Notes under the pieces: model-generated
Told to the model about the DNA's origin: nothing
Database searches by the model: none
Seen by the model: the letters and a program-made list of their open reading frames with translations, nothing else
Shown here: in pieces, positions 1-6,573 of the stretch
Layout of the letters: every line of letters begins with the position of its first letter
Numbering within the stretch: position 1 is the stretch's first letter
From: Bacilli bacterium
GTDB lineage: Bacteria > Bacillota_I > Bacilli_A > RF39 > UBA660
Direction of reading: 5' to 3'
Length of the DNA: 15,654 nucleotides
Assembly (NCBI GenBank): GCA_022801735.1
Contig: JAAWSW010000027.1
Coordinates: 1-15,654 of the forward strand
Program-made: the position numbers and the translations under genes

Positions 1-27
1 TCTACCTAATTCCTTCCTCTAGCACAA

Positions 28-53
28 AAAAAGTTCAAAAAATTGAACTTTTT
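28..53. terminator. Bidirectional Rho-independent terminator
   Basis: An 11-bp perfect stem pairs AAAAAGTTCAA (28-38) with TTGAACTTTTT (43-53) around an AAAA loop. A-rich and T-rich flanks give a U-tract in either direction. It is probably a second stop for ileS read-through, or the end of a convergent gene beyond the left edge. No gene is visible in bases 1-74. Confidence 0.7.
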
Positions 54-74
54 AATCATTATAACTATTATTAT

Positions 75-99
75 ATAAAAAAAGACTATTTCTAGTCTT
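75..99 (-). terminator. ileS terminator overlapping the stop codon
   Basis: On the minus strand a 7-bp stem (AAGACTA with TAGTCTT, plus 82-88 and 93-99) is closed by a 4-base loop and followed directly by seven U residues. The ileS TAG stop (92-94) lies at the loop and start of the 5' arm, so the hairpin uses the last codons of the gene. Confidence 0.8.
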
Positions 100-2818
100 C
101 ATTTACTACTTCATAACATCTAGGACAAATATCATCAATAATATATCTTTCATTAAAGTAATTCCAGCATCTTTCACATCTAACGCCTTCAAATTTTTGA
201 ACTTCTACATTACAATAATCATACTTCTTAAGGTCATCAACACTAATAATAACCTCAGAAACAATTAATAATTGTTTTAAATCAGATAATATAGGTTTCA
301 AAGTTTCTTTATCTTCATCTCTTAAATTTAAATATACTTTAGCCTCTAATGATTTACCAATAATTTTTTCATTACGAGCCTCCTCTAAAGCCTTATAAAC
401 ATCATCTTTAATACTAAAGAATACACTCCAAAGTTCTAATAACTCATCTTTATCTTTATAAATAAGCGGCTCAGGAAAACTTTCTAAATGAACACTTTCT
501 TCATTAGTTTCTGGAAGTAACTTATAAACTTCTTCACTAGTATAAGGAAGAATTGGTGCCATCAAACGAATTAAAGCATATAAAGTTTCATATAAAACTG
601 TTTGAACACTTCTTCTCTCTAAAGAATCTGCCTTATCAATATATAAAATATCTTTAGTGAAATCTAAATAGAAATTAGACATAGATGAAATATAATTATT
701 TACAAGTTTATAAATCTCATCAAAGTCATATTCATCATAACTTTTTCTAACCTTCTTAACTAATTCGTTAAGTAAAACCATCATATATTTATCAGCAGAA
801 GGCATCTTATCATAAGCAACTTTATCTTTTTTAGGATTAAAATCAAATAAATTACCAAGCATAAATCTATAAGTATTTCTAATTTTACGATAACTTTCTT
901 TAACTTGTGCAAGTAACTCATCACTAAAACGAACATCTTCAGTGAAATCCACGCTACAAGCCCATAATCTCAAAATATCAGAACCATGTTTAGAAACAAC
1001 TTTCATTGGATCAACAACATTTCCAATACTCTTACTCATTTTATTACCCTTACCATCTAAAACAAATCCAGTAGAAAGCAATTCTTTATATGGACTCTTA
1101 CCTTCAAAAGCCATACCACAAATTAATGAAGAATTAAACCATCCACGATATTGGTCTGAACCTTCTAAATAAACATCAGCAGGAAAATTCATGCCACGTT
1201 CTAATAAAACACCAGCAAAAGAAGTACCAGAATCAAACCAAACGTCCATAATATCTGTTTCTTTAGTAAAATTACCGTTTGGACTATGAGCATTTGTGTA
1301 CCCTTTAGGAAGTAATTCTTTAGCATCTTTTTCAAACCAAATATTAGAACCATATTCTCTAAATAATTTAGCAACATGCATCATAACATCATAGTCAACA
1401 ATTTCTGTTCCATCTTCAGCATAGAAAATTGGAATAGGTACTCCCCATGCTCTTTGACGAGAAATACACCAATCTCCTCTATCACGAATCATATTATAAA
1501 TACGAGTTTTTCCCCACTCTGTATGGAATTTAATTTTTTCATCAATTTCATTAAGTAAATCTTCTCTTATTTTATCAACACTACAGAACCATTGTTTAGT
1601 AGCTCTAAAGATAACAGGACCTTTAGTTCTCCAGTCATGAGGATATGAGTGTTTAATAAATTTAAGTTTTACTAAATAACCATTATCATCTAACCATTTA
1701 GTAATCTCTTTATTAGCATCTTCAAAGAATAAACCACTGAACATTCCAGATTCATCATTAAGAACACCTTTATCATCAACACCATTTACCATTGGTAAAT
1801 CATTATTCTTACCAACAATAAAATCATCTTCACCATAAGAAGGTGCAGTGTGAACCAAACCAGTACCAGCATCCAGAGTAACATGATGACCTATAACAAC
1901 TGGACTTTGTCTATCAGCAAATGGATGATTATAAATAACCCCAACTAAATCAGAACCCTTAAAGATTTTTAACTTTCTAAAAGTCTCAATTTCAAACTCT
2001 TCCATTAAAGGTTTTACAAGTTCAGACGCAAGAATATAATATTCATCATTAACTTTTACTCTAGCATAATCTAAATTTTCACCAACACATACACCTGTAT
2101 TTCCAGGAAGTGTCCATGGTGTTGTTGTCCAAATAATTAACTTGTCGCCTTCTTTAACAAAATCATTACCAGTAGCAACCTCAAAAGCCACATAAATAGA
2201 TGGGTCTTTACGATTTTTATATTCAATTTCAGCCTCTGCTAAAGCAGTTTCACTACTTGGAGACCAATAAACTGGTTTTAAACCATTAAAAATTAAACCC
2301 TTCTTAGCCATTTTCGCAAAAACTTCAATTTGTTTAGCCTCATACTCTTTCATCAATGTAATATAAGGATTATTCCAATCAGCAATAACATTCAAATTCA
2401 TAAAATCTGATTTTTGTTTAGCAACTTGCTCCAAAGCATACTCTTCACATAATTTTCTAAACTCAGCAGTACTAAGTTCCTTACGGTTTACCCCACTCTT
2501 AGTAACTGCATGTTCAATTGGAAGCCCATGAGTATCCCATCCTGGAATAAACTCTACATAATAACCTTCCATCATTTTAGAACGATTAATAAAATCCTTT
2601 AATATCTTTTGAAAAGAATGACCTAAATGAATATTACCATTAGCGTATGGTGGACCATCGTGTAAGACAAAAGGTTTATGTCCTTTGTTTTTATCTTTTA
2701 TTTTATTATATAAATCCATCTCTTCCCAAGCATCTCTTTGTAATTTTTCATTTTCAGGTAAATTACCTCTCATACTAAACTCAGTTTTTGGCATTAATAA
2801 AGTATCTTTAAGTTCCAT
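92..2818 (-). CDS. ileS: Isoleucyl-tRNA synthetase
   Basis: This class Ia synthetase charges tRNA-Ile in the cytoplasm and proofreads misactivated valine. The sequence shows the HIGH-type motif HLGH (residues 64-67), the editing-domain signature WTTTPWTLPGN, and KMSKS at 593-597. The C-terminal zinc knuckle has Cys881, Cys884, Cys898 and Cys901. At 908 aa it is close to the usual bacterial length (about 920). I place the start at the ATG at 2816-2818, preceded by AGGAG at good spacing. A longer reading from a TTG at 2842 would begin inside the leader terminator and is rejected. The gene follows divIVA, as in Bacillus, and is controlled by the tRNA-Ile T-box immediately upstream. Identification is certain from the motifs; the zinc knuckle and T-box support it independently. 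Confidence 0.98.
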   Translation of the reverse strand: MELKDTLLMPKTEFSMRGNLPENEKLQRDAWEEMDLYNKIKDKNKGHKPFVLHDGPPYANGNIHLGHSFQKILKDFINRSKMMEGYYVEFIPGWDTHGLPIEHAVTKSGVNRKELSTAEFRKLCEEYALEQVAKQKSDFMNLNVIADWNNPYITLMKEYEAKQIEVFAKMAKKGLIFNGLKPVYWSPSSETALAEAEIEYKNRKDPSIYVAFEVATGNDFVKEGDKLIIWTTTPWTLPGNTGVCVGENLDYARVKVNDEYYILASELVKPLMEEFEIETFRKLKIFKGSDLVGVIYNHPFADRQSPVVIGHHVTLDAGTGLVHTAPSYGEDDFIVGKNNDLPMVNGVDDKGVLNDESGMFSGLFFEDANKEITKWLDDNGYLVKLKFIKHSYPHDWRTKGPVIFRATKQWFCSVDKIREDLLNEIDEKIKFHTEWGKTRIYNMIRDRGDWCISRQRAWGVPIPIFYAEDGTEIVDYDVMMHVAKLFREYGSNIWFEKDAKELLPKGYTNAHSPNGNFTKETDIMDVWFDSGTSFAGVLLERGMNFPADVYLEGSDQYRGWFNSSLICGMAFEGKSPYKELLSTGFVLDGKGNKMSKSIGNVVDPMKVVSKHGSDILRLWACSVDFTEDVRFSDELLAQVKESYRKIRNTYRFMLGNLFDFNPKKDKVAYDKMPSADKYMMVLLNELVKKVRKSYDEYDFDEIYKLVNNYISSMSNFYLDFTKDILYIDKADSLERRSVQTVLYETLYALIRLMAPILPYTSEEVYKLLPETNEESVHLESFPEPLIYKDKDELLELWSVFFSIKDDVYKALEEARNEKIIGKSLEAKVYLNLRDEDKETLKPILSDLKQLLIVSEVIISVDDLKKYDYCNVEVQKFEGVRCERCWNYFNERYIIDDICPRCYEVVNED

Positions 2819-2840
2819 ATTATCATCTCCTCTTATAAAC

Positions 2841-3047
2841 AAAAAAACTCATCCAACTAAGGACGAGTTATACCCGCGGTACCACCTTATTTTATAAATA
2901 ATTATACACTCATAACTATAACGCGTTACCGTTTTTTCCTACTTAATTTCAGAAAAACACATCAAGAGTGATCTGTATATTAATTATTTATTAGTTTTCA
3001 CCAGCCACTAACTCTCTATAAAATAAATCTAATATACCGTCTCTATC
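2841..3047 (-). promoter_or_regulatory. T-box leader, isoleucine-specific
   Basis: A canonical T-box riboswitch between divIVA and ileS. Stem I starts with AGAG (plus 3041-3044) pairing with CUCU (2965-2968), followed by a 7-bp helix GUAUAUU (3031-3037) with AAUAUAC (2975-2981). The internal loop between these helices holds the specifier AUC followed by A (2970-2972), an isoleucine codon. The antiterminator contains GGUGGUACCGCGG (2874-2886). Its UGGU bulge matches the ACCA end expected for tRNA-Ile. The competing terminator pairs AACUCGUCC with GGAUGAGUU (2843-2869), followed by a U-run. Uncharged tRNA-Ile should stabilise the antiterminator and allow ileS transcription. A weak promoter (TTAGAA-17-TAAAAT) may lie in the end of divIVA. 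Confidence 0.95.
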
Positions 3048-3054
3048 ATATGTT

Positions 3055-3513
3055 TTAAAGTTCTATTTTATCAATCTCACTTATAACTTCTAATTGAGAC
3101 TCAACAATATCCTTTAAACGACGTTTAAATATATTTACATTTCTCTTCAAAGTCATTGAATCATTTTCAATTTTTTCAGCCTTTATAAGTGCTTCGTTGA
3201 CAATTCTGTTAGCATTTCTCTTTGCATCATTAAGTACAACCTCACTCTCACGGTGAGCGGCTATCTTTAATTGATCAGATGTTTTTTGAGCCATCATAAT
3301 TGCTCTATTTAAAGTATCTTCCATTCTCTCATATTGTTCGAGTTTATCTTTTGATACTGTCGCACTTTTAAGTTCTTCTTTCAAAGATTTAATTTCAGCA
3401 TCTTTTTTATCAATCTCTGAAATCATTTGTTCAACCTTTGTAATTACACTATCTAAAAATGCATTTACCTCATCTGGATCATAACCTCGAAGCGTTCGAT
3501 TAAATTTTTCCAT
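3055..3513 (-). CDS. divIVA: DivIVA-family cell-division/polarity protein
   Basis: This 152-aa protein belongs to the DivIVA/GpsB family, which binds curved membrane at division sites and poles and recruits partners. The N-terminal signature (RTLRGYDPDEVNAFLDSV, about residues 5-22) is the membrane-binding domain. It is followed by long heptad-like coiled coils from about residue 23 to the C-terminus. I chose the ATG at 3511-3513, which has an AGGTGGAG ribosome site about 5 bases upstream. An extension to 3549 would add 12 residues of non-family sequence. It sits between sepF and ileS, its standard Firmicutes position, and is probably transcribed with sepF. Bacillus also has ylmG and ylmH between sepF and divIVA; here the gap is only 61 bases. 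Confidence 0.92.
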   Translation of the reverse strand: MEKFNRTLRGYDPDEVNAFLDSVITKVEQMISEIDKKDAEIKSLKEELKSATVSKDKLEQYERMEDTLNRAIMMAQKTSDQLKIAAHRESEVVLNDAKRNANRIVNEALIKAEKIENDSMTLKRNVNIFKRRLKDIVESQLEVISEIDKIEL

Positions 3514-3574
3514 AATCTCCACCTCACATGGCGCTATATATTGTAGCACATTTTTCCTATTTTTTCAAAATATT

Positions 3575-3973
3575 TTACCATTCAATATTTATATCATTAT
3601 TATCATGTATACCTTTTCCATCAGTATCCCCAGTAATTTCACCTTGAACACTAACATTATTAGGTGCACAAATAAAAATTCCACCACCAATTTTTTGAAT
3701 TTTACCATTTATTGCATAAATAGTTCCACTTAAAAAATCAACTATTCTTTTTGCTTGTTCTGGTGTTACTCTTTTTAAATTAACCACAACAGTATTACGT
3801 TTTTTCAAATGATCAGCAATTTGTTGTGCTTCAGAAAACGCACGTGGTTCTAAAAGAATCATTTTAGCCCCGCCTTCTTCAGTAAGTGCTTCTTCTGCTT
3901 TTATATCATAATAATCTTCTGAAGATGTAAATACTTCTTCCTCTTCACCCATTATTTTACCAAATAAACCCAT
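3575..3973 (-). CDS. sepF: Cell division protein SepF
   Basis: SepF binds the C-terminal tail of FtsZ, forms rings or arcs and tethers the Z-ring to the membrane. The 132-aa sequence has a short amphipathic N-terminus (MGLFGKIMG) expected to bind membrane and an acidic linker. The conserved SepF domain runs from about residue 37, including LEPRAFSEAQQIADHLK, VVVNLKRVTPEQAKRIVDFLSG and a final GGGIFICAP motif. A strong AAGGAGG site lies 7 bases before the ATG at 3971-3973. It is the first gene of the sepF-divIVA-ileS unit and has its own promoter candidate. Length and motif order are typical of the family. Confidence 0.95.
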   Translation of the reverse strand: MGLFGKIMGEEEEVFTSSEDYYDIKAEEALTEEGGAKMILLEPRAFSEAQQIADHLKKRNTVVVNLKRVTPEQAKRIVDFLSGTIYAINGKIQKIGGGIFICAPNNVSVQGEITGDTDGKGIHDNNDINIEW

Positions 3974-4016
3974 AATTATCCTCCTTGTTGTGACAGTTTC
4001 TCACTTTACTATAACA

Positions 4017-4044
4017 ATTTTATCACAGTTTCAATAAAAATCAA
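4017..4044 (-). promoter_or_regulatory. Candidate SigA promoter for sepF-divIVA
   Basis: The minus strand reads TTGATT (plus 4039-4044), a 16-base spacer, then TAAAAT (4017-4022). The expected start lies about 35 bases before the sepF ATG. The surroundings are very AT-rich, so chance matches are common; the position just upstream of a strong ribosome site is the main support. Confidence 0.45.
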
Positions 4045-4109
4045 ACGTTTTTTATTTTAAATTTACGTTTTTCACTAAAAAAGGTAAAAGTTTGCTATAA
4101 TTTTACACT

Positions 4110-4811
4110 TTAGTTTTCATCGTCATCATCAATATCAGGTTTTTTCTTCTTATATCCTATATAATAAACCCCTGGTTCCATAGTAAACCTTGTAATAACA
4201 TGTTCAATATCTTCCTCTGTTTTCTCTTCCAAAGAAATATCTATAACAATCTCCACATTGTCATTACCCTTTTCATTAGTCTCCATGCTATTTAATTTAA
4301 TATCAGTCTCAGACATAGTTTGTATAAGCATGGTTCTTAAAATCATCTCTTTTTCCTTAGATAAAACTATAGTTAAAATATAACTCTTATTATTTTGCTT
4401 TTCATGCATATCAAGTAATTTTTTAGTAATATACCTTAAAACTATATTAGCAACCAAAATAAATACAGTCCCAGTTATCGCTTCAGTTAATAATCCAGTC
4501 GCACATAAAACCCCAATAGCCGCATTACACCATAAAGTTGCAGCCGTATTAAGACCACGAATATTGGCTCCATCTTTAATAATAACACCTGCACCTAAAA
4601 AACCAATACCCGAAATAATTTGCGCAGGAACTTTCATATCATCCATTCTATCAAGCATAACTGGCATAGAAGCAAATAAAAATGCTCCTAAACAAACAAG
4701 CACATTAGTCCTAAGACCAATTGCTCTTCTTCGCCACTGCCTTTCAAGGCCTACAACAAAACTTAAAAATAATGCTATTAAAATTCTAAATAAAAAATCT
4801 GTATACTCCAT
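4110..4811 (-). CDS. MgtC/SapB-family inner-membrane protein
   Basis: This 233-aa protein matches the MgtC/SapB family. The N-terminal half has about five hydrophobic segments and the family signatures GLERQ (21-25), GLRT (32-35), GIGFLGAGVI (68-77) and GLNTAATLW (86-94). The C-terminal part (about 140-225) is hydrophilic and resembles the cytoplasmic ACT-like domain of longer members. It ends in a charged tail rich in Asp, Glu and Lys. MgtC proteins have been linked to magnesium limitation, membrane potential and F-type ATPase regulation in some pathogens; the role here is unknown. The start ATG has a purine-rich AAGGGGAG site upstream. A hairpin lies in the 5' leader, and the promoter is back-to-back with that of small RNA A. 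There is no nearby Mg transporter gene. Confidence 0.88.
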   Translation of the reverse strand: MEYTDFLFRILIALFLSFVVGLERQWRRRAIGLRTNVLVCLGAFLFASMPVMLDRMDDMKVPAQIISGIGFLGAGVIIKDGANIRGLNTAATLWCNAAIGVLCATGLLTEAITGTVFILVANIVLRYITKKLLDMHEKQNNKSYILTIVLSKEKEMILRTMLIQTMSETDIKLNSMETNEKGNDNVEIVIDISLEEKTEEDIEHVITRFTMEPGVYYIGYKKKKPDIDDDDEN

Positions 4812-4838
4812 TTACTACTCCCCTTCCTTTAATTGTAT

Positions 4839-4872
4839 ATGTTCAAAATTAAAACATGACAATTTTAAACAT
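4839..4872 (-). promoter_or_regulatory. Hairpin at the 5' end of the mgtC leader
   Basis: A 12-bp imperfect inverted repeat (plus 4839-4850 and 4861-4872, one G-U pair in RNA) encloses a 10-base loop. It lies between the expected mgtC transcription start (about 4875) and its ribosome site. In RNA it would cap the 5' end; as DNA it could be an operator. It does not resemble the much longer Mg-sensing M-box. Confidence 0.45.
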
Positions 4873-4881
4873 GGAATTACC

Positions 4882-4911
4882 ATTTTACTATTTTTAAGTA
4901 TCCTAAGTCAA
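4882..4911 (-). promoter_or_regulatory. Candidate promoter for mgtC
   Basis: The minus strand reads TTGACT (plus 4906-4911), 18 bases, then TAAAAT (4882-4887). Its -35 box is 14 bases from the -35 box of the opposing small RNA A promoter, so the two units share one control region. Confidence 0.5.
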
Positions 4912-4925
4912 GCACAAATTTTATA

Positions 4926-4954
4926 TTGACAAGGATATAACTACATGTTATAAT
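4926..4954 (+). promoter_or_regulatory. Consensus promoter of small RNA A
   Basis: TTGACA (4926-4931), a 17-base spacer and TATAAT (4949-4954) form a perfect SigA-type consensus on the plus strand, where no protein gene follows. The 15-mer TAACTACATGTTATA (4938-4952), covering the spacer end and -10, recurs exactly at 5802-5816 in the promoter of small RNA B. It contains the inverted repeat TAAC-N5-GTTA and may be a shared operator. Confidence 0.85.
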
Positions 4955-4960
4955 CGATAG

Positions 4961-5024
4961 TAGGAAATGAGTTCTCCACAAATGTGTAAGTCTATGACTT
5001 ATGCATGGAGCATTTCCTTTTTTT
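4961..5024 (+). ncRNA. Small structured RNA A
   Basis: This is a predicted transcript of about 60 nt. P1 pairs GGAAATG (4963-4969) with CATTTCC (5011-5017) and runs directly into a U-tract, so the whole RNA is also its own terminator. Inside P1 lie a 5' bulge AGTT (4970-4973), P2 CTCCA with TGGAG (4974-4978 and 5006-5010), a bulge CAAA (4979-4982), and P3, a 10-bp helix with a 3-base loop (4983-5005). There is no start codon with a ribosome site. Its U-tract touches the stop codon of the nuclease-like gene on the other strand, so it is antisense to that mRNA's 3' region. I recognise no known RNA family. Confidence 0.75.
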
Positions 5025-5700
5025 AATGTAAAATTAACATTTCAGTTGCAATTTTATAAATAGAACCATCATCTTTACCATCACATACAATATTATCGAT
5101 ATTATAAACATGATACTCTTCTAAATCATAATTCCATAATCTTATATTTTCTACTAATTTTTCTACACTAATAGTCATTGGAAAATCACCTTCCATAAAT
5201 TCAGACAATACTTCAGCAGATACAACATATAAAATATCAGAATTAACCTTTTCTCTAGCAGTAATAAATACTCTATACTTCTTCCCATTCATAAATAATG
5301 GAGCCACAAAATGATGATATTCTAATTCATTAGGATTTTTATTTTTACCTTTCATAGGTGGTAAACTATCAATATATATCGCATTCTCAAAAAGTTCTTT
5401 TAATTTACAAGCAGCATTTAAATTATTAATATATTTAATATCAAAGGTATTAAAATTAACAGTAGGATGTAATATTTTATTTAATGTATGACTATTTATT
5501 TTAGCCTTATACCCAGTAGCCTTATTAACTATATAACCATTTTCCTTTTTTAAAATTTTTGTTACCTTATTTCTAAGATAATTAAGTTCCCTATACTGCT
5601 TGGGTAAAAATGAATAATAATGTTTATTAACAATAAATTTTATATTTTTATTTAAATCTAAATACTTATTACGTAAAGATATGTTACTTATAATCTTCAC
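5023..5700 (-). CDS. Probable BECR-fold (LPD3-like) nuclease-domain protein
   Basis: This is a 225-aa protein with a basic N-terminal half. Residues about 66-165 resemble the LPD3-type domain of the barnase/EndoU/colicin E5-D/RelE superfamily. The pattern is a Lys-rich AKINSHTLNK strand, then LKELFENAIYIDS (about 100-112), then YHHFVAPLFMNGKKYRVFITARE (128-150 region), then LYVVSAEV. Members of that superfamily are often RNA-cleaving toxins or polyvalent phage proteins; nuclease activity here is inference and I cannot assign catalytic residues. His129 and His130 are candidates. No signal peptide or membrane segment is seen. The start is unclear: the GTG at 5698-5700 lies inside the AGGAGGTG ribosome site, while an in-frame ATT two codons later has normal spacing. 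Two related small RNAs flank the gene on the opposite strand, suggesting an accessory, possibly toxin-like unit. No protein antitoxin gene is adjacent. Confidence 0.6.
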   Translation of the reverse strand: MKIISNISLRNKYLDLNKNIKFIVNKHYYSFLPKQYRELNYLRNKVTKILKKENGYIVNKATGYKAKINSHTLNKILHPTVNFNTFDIKYINNLNAACKLKELFENAIYIDSLPPMKGKNKNPNELEYHHFVAPLFMNGKKYRVFITAREKVNSDILYVVSAEVLSEFMEGDFPMTISVEKLVENIRLWNYDLEEYHVYNIDNIVCDGKDDGSIYKIATEMLILH

Positions 5701-5789
5701 CTCCTAAATATAATATACCCTGTCCATATGCCAAATTCCTGCTTAATTATTAAAAAAAATCACTTTTTTTACATTTTTTTCATAAAATA

Positions 5790-5818
5790 TTAACACACAT
5801 GTAACTACATGTTATACT
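5790..5818 (+). promoter_or_regulatory. Promoter of small RNA B
   Basis: TTAACA (5790-5795), 17 bases, TATACT (5813-5818). The spacer and -10 share the 15-mer TAACTACATGTTATA (5802-5816) with the promoter of small RNA A. An additional ACATGT just upstream makes ACATGT occur twice here. Confidence 0.75.
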
Positions 5819-5824
5819 TTGTGA

Positions 5825-5887
5825 CAGAAAGTGAGTTCCTCACGGATGTACAGATTTTATATCAGCGTTTGAGGCACTTCCTTTTTT
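5825..5887 (+). ncRNA. Small structured RNA B
   Basis: A paralogue of small RNA A with the same layout and spacing. P1 pairs GAAAGTG (5827-5833) with CACTTCC (5875-5881), with one A-C mismatch. Then follow the bulge AGTT (5834-5837), P2 CCTCA with TGAGG (5838-5842 and 5870-5874), the bulge CGGA (5843-5846), and a 23-base P3 region (5847-5869), the same length as in A but less well paired. Six U residues follow. P1 and P2 differ from A by paired changes, which supports the fold. It is transcribed away from the nuclease-like gene; no plus-strand gene follows. Function is unknown. Confidence 0.72.
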
Positions 5888-5892
5888 ATATG

Positions 5893-5923
5893 AAAAAAAG
5901 GCATCAAACTTAAGATGCCTTTT
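5893..5923 (-). terminator. Terminator of the glyS operon
   Basis: A 10-bp stem AAAAGGCATC (5896-5905) with GATGCCTTTT (5914-5923) around an 8-base loop; on the minus strand it is followed by a run of seven U. It lies 17 bases after the preceding minus-strand stop. A T-run on the other side makes it usable in both directions, so it also backs up small RNA B. Confidence 0.88.
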
Positions 5924-5939
5924 AATAATTTAAATAAAT

Positions 5940-6551
5940 TTACTTAAATTTTTGTAATACCTTTTGTTTTTCTTTTGCTTCCATCGGTACTTCTATTTGA
6001 TTCACAAGACGAAGGTGTTGCATAGCCTTTTCATGTTCTACTTCAGAATCTTCTATTTTTAATATATCAGGTACATATTTTTCTACAATTATTTCTGAGT
6101 CAGTTATAGATAAAACGAACATAGAAATTGCACTAGAAATAATTATACTGCTAATTACACCTGGGGGTGTAACACCACCCATAAGTTCAATACTTAAAGG
6201 TGTAAATATAGCCATTGAAAATGCAAAAGAACCTACCCCTTCTAAAGTATATCTAATTTTTTTATTTTCTCTCACTTTATTAAATATTTTTAATTTTCCA
6301 ACATGTTCCAACGAACCATCTTCTGATAATAAAGTATCATTTTTTATTTTTTCTTCCTTATCAATACTACGCTCTACAATTTTTTCCATAGTACTACCTT
6401 TCCAAGTTACCGGAAGTGAAAAATGCCTATGTCTTATACCTATACCAGAAGAAACCCCTGGTATCATTTCCCTTGAATAAGGTTTATAAGTTTTAGATTT
6501 AACAGACTTAGATAAACATTCTTTTTCTACACCCTCTTCGAAATTATCCAT
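5940..6551 (-). CDS. Hypothetical membrane protein linked to glyS
   Basis: This is a 203-aa protein I do not recognise. The N-terminal 100 residues are charged and probably cytoplasmic. Two hydrophobic segments (about 105-124 and 128-149) form a hairpin with Gly-Gly and Pro-Pro at the turn, and a charged tail of about 54 residues follows. No signal peptide or catalytic motif is visible. I chose the ATG at 6549-6551 because GGAGG lies 7 bases before it; a GTG at 6569 would put the start upstream of that site. It begins 22 bases after glyS and ends just before a strong terminator, so it is probably co-transcribed with glyS and indirectly under the glycine T-box. That is an inference from layout and says nothing certain about function. 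Confidence 0.75.
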   Translation of the reverse strand: MDNFEEGVEKECLSKSVKSKTYKPYSREMIPGVSSGIGIRHRHFSLPVTWKGSTMEKIVERSIDKEEKIKNDTLLSEDGSLEHVGKLKIFNKVRENKKIRYTLEGVGSFAFSMAIFTPLSIELMGGVTPPGVISSIIISSAISMFVLSITDSEIIVEKYVPDILKIEDSEVEHEKAMQHLRLVNQIEVPMEAKEKQKVLQKFK

Positions 6552-6573
6552 TTCAAAACCTCCATACACAAAA

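Noticed and set aside
2819..2842. TTG start adding 8 residues to IleRS
   Set aside because: It lies in the leader terminator; the ATG at 2816-2818 has a proper AGGAG site and gives the family N-terminus.
3514..3549. Longer DivIVA from 3549
   Set aside because: The added residues are not family-like, and a good ribosome site sits before the ATG at 3511-3513.
4812..4875. M-box magnesium riboswitch before mgtC
   Set aside because: The leader is about 64 bases with a single hairpin, far too short and lacking M-box helices.
4564..4929. 121-aa plus-strand reading frame opposite mgtC
   Set aside because: It is the complement of a clear MgtC coding region, lacks family features and has no ribosome site; other plus-strand frames opposite ileS, glyS and the surface gene were rejected for the same reason.
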